Origin: JAJPXI01 sp045595705
Lineage (GTDB): Bacteria; Bacillota; Clostridia; Oscillospirales; Oscillospiraceae
NCBI GenBank assembly: GCA_045595705.1
Contig: JAZOBA010000030.1
Span: 1-10,391 of the forward strand
DNA: 10,391 nt
Direction of reading: 5' to 3'
The position numbers and the translations under genes were made by a program. How positions within the stretch are numbered: position 1 is the first letter of the stretch; each line of letters starts with the position of its first letter. The notes under the pieces were generated by a model. That model was given only the letters and a program-made list of their open reading frames with translations. It was not told where the DNA came from and ran no database searches. Positions 1-5,863 of the stretch are shown in pieces.

Positions 1-1
1 G

Positions 2-544
2 GATGACGTGGAAAAGGCCAAGGCCGAACTGGAGAGCATCATTGCAAAGATCACTGAGGAGATGAAGGTCATCTTTACGGTGCAGTTCAAGGCCATTCAG
101 GAATCCTTCTCCCAGACCTTCCTGGAACTCTTCGGAGGCGGTAAGGCCGCTCTGGAGCTGGAAGATCCCGACGATATTTTGAACTGCGGCATCGAGATCA
201 AGGCACAGCCCCCGGGCAAAGCATTGAAGACCATCTCTCTGCTGTCGGGCGGTGAGCGCGCCTTTGTGGCCATTGCCCTGTATTTTGCAATTCTGAAGGT
301 TCGTCCCACGCCCTTCTGCGTCATGGACGAGATTGAGGCTGCTCTGGACGATGCCAACGTCATTCGCTTTGCCGACTATATGCGCAGTATGTCTGAAAAG
401 ACCCAGTTCATTGTTATCACCCACCGACGCGGCACCATGGAGGAAGCTGACGTGCTGTACGGTGTCACCATGCAGGAACAGGGTATCAGCAGAATGCTGA
501 CCATCAACCTGAACGACGTGGAAAAGGAACTGCGTATCAAGTAA
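2..544 (+). CDS. smc: Chromosome segregation protein SMC, C-terminal part (5' truncated by window edge)
   Basis: SMC is the ATPase of the Smc-ScpAB condensin that compacts and separates newly replicated chromosomes. Only the last 181 codons are present; the frame is open to the left edge, so the gene starts outside the window. Visible are the end of the coiled coil (a Lys/Glu-rich stretch, followed by an FGGG motif), then the C-terminal half of the ABC head: the signature motif LSGGE (about bases 242-256), a Walker B segment of the form hydrophobic-MDE followed by AALDD (about 315-350), and the switch histidine in ITHRRGTM followed by the LYGVTMQE segment typical of bacterial SMC. The catalytic glutamate of Walker B is present. 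smc directly followed by ftsY (23-bp gap) is the usual Firmicute arrangement. Identification is from family motifs and order and is secure; only completeness of the missing N-terminal part is unknown. Confidence 0.97.
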   Translation, partial: DDVEKAKAELESIIAKITEEMKVIFTVQFKAIQESFSQTFLELFGGGKAALELEDPDDILNCGIEIKAQPPGKALKTISLLSGGERAFVAIALYFAILKVRPTPFCVMDEIEAALDDANVIRFADYMRSMSEKTQFIVITHRRGTMEEADVLYGVTMQEQGISRMLTINLNDVEKELRIK

Positions 545-567
545 TTGCAATCTTTTAGGAGTTTTCT

Positions 568-1434
568 ATGGGATTTTTTGACCGAATCAAGAAAATCGGT
601 ATTTTCAACGGCTTTTCCGAGCTGACCGATGATTTTTATGACGAGTTGGAAGAAGCGCTCATCCTGGCCGATGCCGGTATGGACACTGCCTTGGAGGCGG
701 TCGCGTTGCTGCGCAAGCGGGTCAAGGAAGAGAAAATCAAGGACATGGAGAGCGCCCGTGCCTGTATGCGTACCATTCTGGCTGAGATGCTCAGCGTGGG
801 AGATACCGAGCTGAATTTGGCCACCAAACCCTCGGTGGTGCTGTTCATCGGCGTCAACGGCGTGGGTAAAACGACTACCATCGGTAAGATGGCAGCCGTG
901 CTGAAGGGACAGGGCAAGCGTGTTCTGTTGGCCGCCGGCGATACCTTCCGTGCCGCCGCTGCCGATCAGCTGACCATTTGGTCGGACCGCGCCGGTGTGG
1001 ATATCATCAAGCAGGGCGAGGGCGCTGATCCCGCCGCCGTGGTATTCGATGCCATGGCTGCTGCCAAGGCACGCAATGCCGATGTGGTGCTGGTGGATAC
1101 TGCCGGTCGTCTGCACAACAAACAGAATCTCATGAATGAGCTGAACAAAATCAGCCGTGTCATTGACCGGGAAAATGCCGATGCTGCCCGTGAGACCTTG
1201 CTGGTGCTGGATGCCACCACCGGACAGAACGGTCTGATTCAGGCCAAGCAGTTCAAAGAGAGCGCCGGCATCACCGGCATCGTCCTGACCAAGCTGGACG
1301 GCAGCGCCAAGGGCGGTATTGTCATCGCCATTGCCCGTGAGATGGGTCTGCCTGTCAAGTTTGTGGGCCTGGGCGAGGGCATTGAGGACCTGCGTCCCTT
1401 TGATGCTCAGAGCTATGTGGAGGCACTGCTGTGA
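568..1434 (+). CDS. ftsY: Signal recognition particle receptor FtsY
   Basis: FtsY is the SRP receptor GTPase at the inner face of the cytoplasmic membrane; it docks Ffh-bound ribosomes to the Sec translocon. The 288-residue protein consists of a short N domain (about 1-85) and the G domain, with all SRP-GTPase motifs: G1 GVNGVGKT (95-102), DTFRAAA (125-131), DTAGR (177-181), TKLD (241-244) and the closing GLGE (267-270). It begins almost directly with MGFFDRIKK, an amphipathic membrane-binding helix, and lacks the long acidic A domain of E. coli FtsY, as is common in Firmicutes. The ATG is preceded by TAGGAG about 6 bp upstream. Its stop codon overlaps the start of the next gene in TGATG, which suggests translational coupling. 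Confidence 0.98.
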   Translation: MGFFDRIKKIGIFNGFSELTDDFYDELEEALILADAGMDTALEAVALLRKRVKEEKIKDMESARACMRTILAEMLSVGDTELNLATKPSVVLFIGVNGVGKTTTIGKMAAVLKGQGKRVLLAAGDTFRAAAADQLTIWSDRAGVDIIKQGEGADPAAVVFDAMAAAKARNADVVLVDTAGRLHNKQNLMNELNKISRVIDRENADAARETLLVLDATTGQNGLIQAKQFKESAGITGIVLTKLDGSAKGGIVIAIAREMGLPVKFVGLGEGIEDLRPFDAQSYVEALL

Positions 1435-1637
1435 TGATTCTGATCCTGTATCTGGGCATTCTGGCCTTTGGCCTGTTCTGCATCATTCGCCCGGACTACA
1501 TTCTGAACCGTGCAGGGCAGAAAAAGAACAAGGTGTACGAGAAGAAGGATTACAAGGTGATCCGTGCTTTTGGTGTGGCATTGGTTCTGGTATTCCTCGT
1601 TGGCCTGCTGAGTCTGATGGGCTCTTACGCAGCATGA
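1434..1637 (+). CDS. Small two-helix membrane protein, function unknown
   Basis: A 67-residue protein I cannot assign to a named family. It has two hydrophobic segments, about residues 2-19 and 46-63, separated by a strongly basic loop (many Lys/Arg between residues 20 and 45, including a QKKNKVYEKKDYK stretch). By the positive-inside rule the loop should be cytoplasmic with both termini outside. The ATG at 1434 shares its A with the ftsY stop (TGATG), so translation is probably coupled to ftsY; a GTG one codon earlier is possible but less likely. The gene ends 17 bp before the rdgB start. Evidence that it is real: co-directional position filling the gap between two housekeeping genes, coherent membrane topology, and good frame usage. 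It resembles short membrane proteins annotated only as DUFs; no function is proposed. Confidence 0.75.
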   Translation: MILILYLGILAFGLFCIIRPDYILNRAGQKKNKVYEKKDYKVIRAFGVALVLVFLVGLLSLMGSYAA

Positions 1638-1639
1638 GT

Positions 1640-1646
1640 AAAGGAG
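1640..1646 (+). promoter_or_regulatory. Ribosome binding site that fixes the rdgB start
   Basis: AAAGGAG lies 8 bp before the ATG at 1655. The frame stays open far upstream and contains an in-frame ATG at 1634, but that ATG lies before this site, so 1655 is the supported start. Confidence 0.8.
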
Positions 1647-1654
1647 CTGTCAGT

Positions 1655-2245
1655 ATGAAACTGGTGCTTGCAAGTAAAAATAAGAAGAAACTGGCCGAGA
1701 TGCAGGAAATCCTGTCCGCCCTTGGGGTGGAAGTGGTCCTGCAGTCCGAAGTGGGCGTTGATGTGGATGTGGAGGAAACCGGAACTACCTTTGCTGAGAA
1801 CTCCGCTCTGAAGGCCCGCGCAGTCTGTGAGGCCTCCGGTCTGCCCGCCATTGCTGACGATTCCGGCCTTTGTGTGGACGCTTTGAACGGTGCCCCCGGC
1901 GTCTATTCCGCCCGCTACGGCGGCGAGGGCTTGGATGATGTGGGTCGATATCAGCTGCTGCTGCAGAATATGCGCGGTCAGCTGGACCGCCGCTGCGGCT
2001 TTGTATCGGCCATCTGCTGTGCTTTCCCCAATGGAGATGAAGTCACTGCCATGGGTGAGTGCCGCGGTACGTTGGCTTATGCCCCCAAGGGAGAGCATGG
2101 TTTTGGGTATGACCCCATTTTCTTTGTCCCTGAAAAGAAAAAAACCTTTGCAGAGTTGACGGGCGAGGAGAAGAACGAAATCTCCCACCGTGGCAAGGCT
2201 CTGTGTGCATTCAAAGAAGAACTGGAACGCTATCTGAACAAATGA
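1655..2245 (+). CDS. rdgB: dITP/XTP pyrophosphatase, RdgB/HAM1 family
   Basis: This cytoplasmic housecleaning enzyme hydrolyses non-canonical purine triphosphates (dITP, ITP, XTP) to the monophosphate and pyrophosphate, keeping inosine and xanthine out of DNA and RNA. The 196-residue length is normal for the family. Motifs seen in order are the phosphate-binding ASKNKKK near the N terminus (6-12), the metal and catalytic ADDSGL (67-72), GAPGVYSARYGG (79-90), GFGYDPIF (149-156) and the base-recognition SHRGKA (177-182). The frame is open upstream of the chosen start, overlapping ftsY and the small membrane gene, but the family begins at MKLVLASKN and the ribosome binding site is directly before it. 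It sits in the run between ftsY and yhbY and ends 15 bp before the zinc-ribbon gene. Confidence 0.97.
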   Translation: MKLVLASKNKKKLAEMQEILSALGVEVVLQSEVGVDVDVEETGTTFAENSALKARAVCEASGLPAIADDSGLCVDALNGAPGVYSARYGGEGLDDVGRYQLLLQNMRGQLDRRCGFVSAICCAFPNGDEVTAMGECRGTLAYAPKGEHGFGYDPIFFVPEKKKTFAELTGEEKNEISHRGKALCAFKEELERYLNK

Positions 2246-2260
2246 AAGGAACGAATCAAT

Positions 2261-2455
2261 ATGGATAATCTGACTCCCGAGTTTACCTGTATCAAGTGCG
2301 GCGGCCCCTACAAGCTGGAGGGAATGGAAGCCAGCAACAAGTCCATGGGCGCCAAGGTCACCATGATCCGCTGTACCTGTACCAAGTGCGGCTTCATGGA
2401 GCTGCGTATGGACAATAAGGCTTTTGCACAGGCTATGGAAAACCAGAAAAAGTAA
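2261..2455 (+). CDS. Small zinc-ribbon protein, function unknown
   Basis: A 64-residue protein with two cysteine knuckles: C10-x2-C13 followed by Gly-Gly, and C38-x-C40-x2-C43 followed by Gly-Phe. These form a plausible four-Cys zinc ribbon with one extra cysteine (C38). The spacer between the knuckles holds a mostly polar loop, and the C-terminal 20 residues look helical. There is no membrane segment. Zinc ribbons of this size often bind nucleic acid or proteins, but nothing here shows which. The ATG is preceded by AAAGGA 10 bp upstream, and the gene is packed between rdgB (15 bp) and yhbY (12 bp), which strongly supports that it is expressed. Its neighbours suggest a housekeeping role near ribosomes or nucleotides, which is inference only. 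Confidence 0.85.
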   Translation: MDNLTPEFTCIKCGGPYKLEGMEASNKSMGAKVTMIRCTCTKCGFMELRMDNKAFAQAMENQKK

Positions 2456-2467
2456 GAGGGAACAACG

Positions 2468-2788
2468 ATGGAACTGACAAGTAAGCAGCGCGCCCAGCTG
2501 CGCGGACTGGCCAATCATATCGACACCATTCTTCATGTGGGCAAGGATGGCATCGGCGACAATCTGGTCAAGCAGGCCGATGATGCACTGGAGGCCCGCG
2601 AGCTGATCAAGGGCAAGGTGCTGGAAAACTCTATGTTTACCAGCCGCGAGGCCGCCGAGGAGCTGGCTCAGCGCACCCGTTCCGATGTGGTGCAGGTCAT
2701 CGGCACAAAATTTGTGCTTTATAGACCCAGTCACAAAAAGGACAAGACCGATAAAATCGTTCTTGTGAAAGATAATAAAAAGAAGTAA
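2468..2788 (+). CDS. yhbY: YhbY-family CRM-domain RNA-binding protein
   Basis: YhbY proteins consist of a single CRM domain, an alpha/beta RNA-binding fold associated with the large ribosomal subunit and its assembly. The 106 residues contain the features expected: N-terminal LTSKQRAQLRGLA helix (3-15), the glycine-rich GKDG loop (25-28) that contacts RNA, the ELIKGKV strand (45-51), and the closing IGTKFVLYRPS segment (78-88). The last 18 residues are very Lys-rich (Lys-Asp repeats), as in other family members, and may add RNA affinity. A GAGGG site lies upstream of the ATG. A yhbY gene next to nadD-yqeK and upstream of rsfS is a recurrent Firmicute arrangement that joins ribosome biogenesis and NAD synthesis in one transcript. 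Confidence 0.95.
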   Translation: MELTSKQRAQLRGLANHIDTILHVGKDGIGDNLVKQADDALEARELIKGKVLENSMFTSREAAEELAQRTRSDVVQVIGTKFVLYRPSHKKDKTDKIVLVKDNKKK

Positions 2789-2802
2789 AAAATACACGCA
2801 AG

Positions 2803-2815
2803 AAAGGTGGGGAGG
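2803..2815 (+). promoter_or_regulatory. Ribosome binding site for the TTG start of nadD-yqeK
   Basis: AAAGGTGG (2803-2810) lies 7 bp before the TTG at 2818; a second purine block GGAGG (2811-2815) is too close to serve it. No ATG fits the conserved N terminus, so TTG is the supported start. Confidence 0.65.
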
Positions 2816-2817
2816 TC

Positions 2818-4002
2818 TTGAAAATCGGAATTTACGGCGGGACCTTTGACCCACCTCATTTGGGACATATGGAAGCGGCCCGGGCGGCTGTTGTCGCGCT
2901 GGGTCTGAACAAGTTGATTTTTATTCCGGCCAAGCAGCCCCCGCACAAGAAGCTTTCGGCTCAGAGCGCCGCTCCCGAGCAGCGGCTGGAGATGACTAGC
3001 CTGATGGCCGACGGGCTGTGCCTGCCCGGCATTACCGCTGTATCTGATCTGGAACTGAACCGCCCCGGAAAGAGTTACACGGTGGATACCCTTCGTGTAC
3101 TCAAGGAGCAGTTTCCGCAGGACGAACTCTGGCTGCTGGTGGGAACCGATATGTTCCTGTCCCTGCAGAGCTGGTATCAGGCGGAAGAGATCATGAAACT
3201 GGCCGGTGTGGCCGCCTTCGCCAGAAATGAGACGGACAGCAGTGAAATGCTGAACGCTCAGAGCGAGTATTTGAATGAAACTTACGGCGCCAAAGTGCGT
3301 ATCGTTACGCTGCCGGAGATTCGTGAGATTTCCTCCACCCAAGTACGTGCAGACAAGAGCGCAGACGGCCTTTGGCCGAGCGTGTGGGGTTACATTCTGC
3401 GGGAGGGACTTTACGGCGTAGAGCGGCCCTTGGACCGCCTTGGTGATGCCGATCTGCGTGCCGTTTCTTACTCTATGATCCGAGCCAAGCGTATTCCTCA
3501 CGTGCAGGGATGCGAGGAGGAGGCGGTTCGTCTGGCCCGCCGGTGGGGAGCAAACGAGGACTATGCCCGCAGGGCGGCCATTCTGCACGACTGTACCAAG
3601 TATTTGAATCTGGAGGAGCAGCTTGCTCTTTGTGAGCGGTACGCAATCCAGCTGGATGAGATGGAGCGGGGAGCGGTCAAATTACTTCACTCTAAAACCG
3701 GCGCTGCTTTGGCAGAGCATGTGTTTGGCCAGCCGAAGGAGGTATGTCAGGCCATCTGCTGGCACACCACCGGAAAAGCAGATATGACCCTGTTGGAGAA
3801 AATACTGTACATTGCCGATTACATGGAGCCCACCCGCAATTTCGATGGGGTGGAACGGCTGCGTGAACTGGCTTATGTTGATTTGAATGCAGCGGTGCTT
3901 TTGGGTACCGAGATGACTGTCGAAGAGATGAGAGGATACGCAAGTCCCGTCCATCCCAATACGCTGGCGGCCCGGGACTTTTTGAAAGGAATGTGTCCAT
4001 GA
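2818..4002 (+). CDS. nadD-yqeK: Fused NadD (nicotinate-nucleotide adenylyltransferase) and YqeK (HD-domain Ap4A hydrolase)
   Basis: One uninterrupted 394-residue frame carries two enzymes usually encoded by adjacent genes. Residues 1-200 are NadD, which joins ATP and nicotinate mononucleotide to form deamido-NAD: nucleotidyltransferase motif GGTFDPPHLGH (7-17), PHKK (42-45), and ISSTQVR (171-177), the ATP-binding ISSTxxR motif. Residues about 208-394 are YqeK, an HD-superfamily metal phosphohydrolase; the Bacillus homologue is known to cleave diadenosine tetraphosphate symmetrically. Metal ligands are visible as H228, H257-D258 (LHDCTKY), H291, H316 (WHTTGK) and D334 (ADYMEPTR). The start is TTG, chosen because the conserved NadD N terminus begins there. 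The stop overlaps the next gene's ATG by 4 bp (ATGA). Both halves look catalytically complete. Confidence 0.95.
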   Translation: MKIGIYGGTFDPPHLGHMEAARAAVVALGLNKLIFIPAKQPPHKKLSAQSAAPEQRLEMTSLMADGLCLPGITAVSDLELNRPGKSYTVDTLRVLKEQFPQDELWLLVGTDMFLSLQSWYQAEEIMKLAGVAAFARNETDSSEMLNAQSEYLNETYGAKVRIVTLPEIREISSTQVRADKSADGLWPSVWGYILREGLYGVERPLDRLGDADLRAVSYSMIRAKRIPHVQGCEEEAVRLARRWGANEDYARRAAILHDCTKYLNLEEQLALCERYAIQLDEMERGAVKLLHSKTGAALAEHVFGQPKEVCQAICWHTTGKADMTLLEKILYIADYMEPTRNFDGVERLRELAYVDLNAAVLLGTEMTVEEMRGYASPVHPNTLAARDFLKGMCP

Positions 4003-5441
4003 TGGAACAGGAGCGGAAAAAAGGCGGCGAGCGGCTCACGAAAAAAGAGTCTGTATCCCGCACAAAAAAAGAGAAAATCCGCCTGGCGATCCTTTTGGCA
4101 CTGGTGATTTTTTTGGTCGTGATGGTGACCGTATTTGCCTTGTATCGCGGCTGGGCCAAGGCACCGGATATCCCGGTGGAGCAACCGCCCGTACAAACCG
4201 GACCGGAGAAGGAACCGTCCGGCGGGGAAGAGATCATTGAGGACGTGGAGATCGTCAGCGACCGCAAAAAAGATTTCTACACTTTTTTGGTGGTGGGTCG
4301 TGACACGGGCGGCGGCGGAAATACCGATACCATTCTTCTGGCGGCCTACGATATTGCCAACCAGAATCTCAATGTTATGAGTATCCCTCGAGATACCATG
4401 GTGAATATTCCCTACGATATCAAGCGTATCAATGCCGTGTACAATTACGCCGGTGGTGGGGACAAAGGGATCCAGGCATTGTACGAAGAAGTCAGTCAGC
4501 TGGTAGGTTTTGTTCCGGATTACAAGGTCGTCATGGAGTGGAACGCCATAGGTGATCTGGTGGATGCTATCGGGGGCGTCTGGTTCGATGTACCCCGTGA
4601 TATGAACTACGACGATCCCGATCAGGATCTGCACATCCATGTGGGAAAGGGTTATCAGTTGTTGGACGGCGAGAGCGCTATGGGAGTCATCCGTTGGCGT
4701 GAAAACAACGACGGTACCGGTTATGTCACCGGTGACATCGGCCGCATTGAAACCCAGCAAGCCTTCCTGAAAGTGGTGGTCAGCCAGTGCCTGCGTGTCA
4801 GCAATGTCACCAGAATAAGGGAATTGGCGCAGGTGTTTTCCGACAATGTGCAGACCGACCTGACGCTGGGCAATCTGGTCTGGTTTGCCGAGCAGGCGGT
4901 ATTTGGCGGCCTGACCGTGGAAAACGTGAATTTCATGACTTTGCCGGGCAATTACTTTGCTGAGGCGTGGAGTCGATATTATCAGTGTATGCAGTCTTAT
5001 GTTCTGCCCGATGCGAAGCAACTTCTCGCGGCGGTCAACCAAGGGTTCAACCCGTATCGGGAAGATCGGGTACAGCAGGGGCTGGACATTATGTCGGTCA
5101 ACCCGGACGGCAGTCTTTCCTCCACGACGGGTACGGTAGAGGACGAGAAAGCGGCTCTTCCGCCGGTGATTCCCACACCGGAGCCTACGCCCGAACCGAC
5201 ACCCGAGCCTACCTCCGAGCCTACACCGGAACCGGAGCAATCTGCGCCGCCGGAGAGCCCGGAGCCGTCCTCGGAACCGTCCGAAACCCCGGAGACTGAG
5301 CAACCGAACGAAGATATACCGAACGAAGATGTACCGGACGGAGAAACACCAGACGAAGACACACCGGAACAAGACCCGGAACCGACCGAAGAAATACCCA
5401 TCCTGCCTCCCATGCAGAGCGCAGAGGAGTCGGATGAATGA
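3999..5441 (+). CDS. LytR-CpsA-Psr (LCP) family cell-wall glycopolymer ligase with acidic proline-rich tail
   Basis: LCP proteins are anchored in the membrane with the catalytic domain outside; they move lipid-linked anionic polymers such as teichoic acids or capsule onto peptidoglycan. The 480 residues contain a basic cytoplasmic N terminus (1-27), one transmembrane helix (about 28-48), a spacer, and the LCP domain (about 92-350). LCP hallmarks include TFLVVGRDTGGGGNTDTILL (95-114), SIPRDTMV (128-135), RINAVYNYAGG (143-153) and the GDIGRIETQQAFL block (245-257), with the conserved Asp/Arg residues that bind pyrophosphate and Mg. Residues about 388-480 are low complexity: Pro-Glu-Pro-Thr repeats, then acidic pentapeptides. 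ATG at 3999 has AAAGGA 8 bp upstream and overlaps the nadD-yqeK stop. Which polymer it handles cannot be read from the sequence. Confidence 0.93.
   Translation: MMEQERKKGGERLTKKESVSRTKKEKIRLAILLALVIFLVVMVTVFALYRGWAKAPDIPVEQPPVQTGPEKEPSGGEEIIEDVEIVSDRKKDFYTFLVVGRDTGGGGNTDTILLAAYDIANQNLNVMSIPRDTMVNIPYDIKRINAVYNYAGGGDKGIQALYEEVSQLVGFVPDYKVVMEWNAIGDLVDAIGGVWFDVPRDMNYDDPDQDLHIHVGKGYQLLDGESAMGVIRWRENNDGTGYVTGDIGRIETQQAFLKVVVSQCLRVSNVTRIRELAQVFSDNVQTDLTLGNLVWFAEQAVFGGLTVENVNFMTLPGNYFAEAWSRYYQCMQSYVLPDAKQLLAAVNQGFNPYREDRVQQGLDIMSVNPDGSLSSTTGTVEDEKAALPPVIPTPEPTPEPTPEPTSEPTPEPEQSAPPESPEPSSEPSETPETEQPNEDIPNEDVPDGETPDEDTPEQDPEPTEEIPILPPMQSAEESDE
5172..5237 (+). repeat. Pro-Glu-Pro-Thr coding repeat in the LCP tail
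   Basis: Imperfect tandem 12-bp units encode Pro-Thr-Pro-Glu tetrapeptides (residues about 392-413 of the LCP protein). The units differ mostly at third codon positions, which indicates an older repeat kept for its protein composition, not a fresh expansion. Confidence 0.8.
5304..5378 (+). repeat. Acidic pentapeptide coding repeat in the LCP tail
   Basis: Five 15-bp units encode pentapeptides starting with Pro: PNEDI, PNEDV, PDGET, PDEDT, PEQDP (residues 436-460). The first two units are nearly identical in DNA (CCGAACGAAGAT in both). The tail becomes strongly negative here. Confidence 0.75.
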
Positions 5442-5471
5442 GATACCGTATACAGTAAGGAGCGATTAACT

Positions 5472-5834
5472 ATGATGGATTCCAAGACTATGGCCCTGGA
5501 GCTTGTCAAGGCACTGGACAGCAAGAAGGGACAGGACATTCAGATGCTGAAGACCGGTGAACTGACCACACTGGCCGACTATTTTGTTCTTTGTACCGCA
5601 ACCTCTTCTACTCAGATCAAAGCGCTGGCCGATATCTGTGAAAAGAACTTGAAGGAACAGGGCGAGCCTCCGCACCACATTGAAGGTCACCGCGGCGGCA
5701 CCTGGGTGTTGATGGACTTTTCGGTTGTGGTAGTGCACATTTTCAACGATGAGGCACGCAAGTTTTACGATCTGGAGCGCCTGTGGCAGGATGCCGAAAA
5801 GGTCGACCTCAGCGATGTGCTGACCCCCAACTGA
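5472..5834 (+). CDS. rsfS: Ribosomal silencing factor RsfS
   Basis: RsfS (Iojap/DUF143 family) binds ribosomal protein uL14 on the large subunit and blocks joining of the 30S subunit, lowering translation when nutrients fall. The 120-residue length is typical. Family segments are seen in order: ADYFVLCTATSSTQIKALAD (about 35-54), the EGHRGGTWVLMDF stretch (about 71-83), VVVHIFNDEARKFYDLERLW (about 86-105), and the terminal acidic helix. The ATG at 5472 is preceded by TAAGGAG with 9 bp spacing; a second ATG follows directly and is the alternative. It lies 30 bp after the LCP gene, the largest gap in the plus-strand run, and 29 bp before leuS. nadD-yqeK-LCP-rsfS-leuS is a recurrent clostridial order. 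Confidence 0.96.
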   Translation: MMDSKTMALELVKALDSKKGQDIQMLKTGELTTLADYFVLCTATSSTQIKALADICEKNLKEQGEPPHHIEGHRGGTWVLMDFSVVVVHIFNDEARKFYDLERLWQDAEKVDLSDVLTPN

Positions 5835-5863
5835 GTGAATAAAGAACGAGGAAGTGTAACGAT

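Noticed and set aside
1319..1654. Upstream extension of the rdgB frame through ftsY
   Set aside because: It would add residues out of frame with two real genes; RdgB proteins start at the MKLVLASKN segment, and AAAGGAG precedes that ATG.
1625..3588. Two further long minus-strand frames opposite rdgB-yhbY and nadD-yqeK
   Set aside because: They span several clearly coding plus-strand genes, and their products show no domain, only low-complexity His/Leu/Gly composition.
3873..5372. A 499-codon minus-strand frame opposite the LCP gene, Arg-rich at its start
   Set aside because: The low-complexity Arg/Gly sequence is the reverse reading of Glu/Pro-rich codons; no family motif or start signal.
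5442..5471. Possible internal promoter before rsfS (TATACA at about 5449)
   Set aside because: No -35 element at a proper distance; the 30-bp gap holds a good ribosome binding site and fits simple operon spacing.
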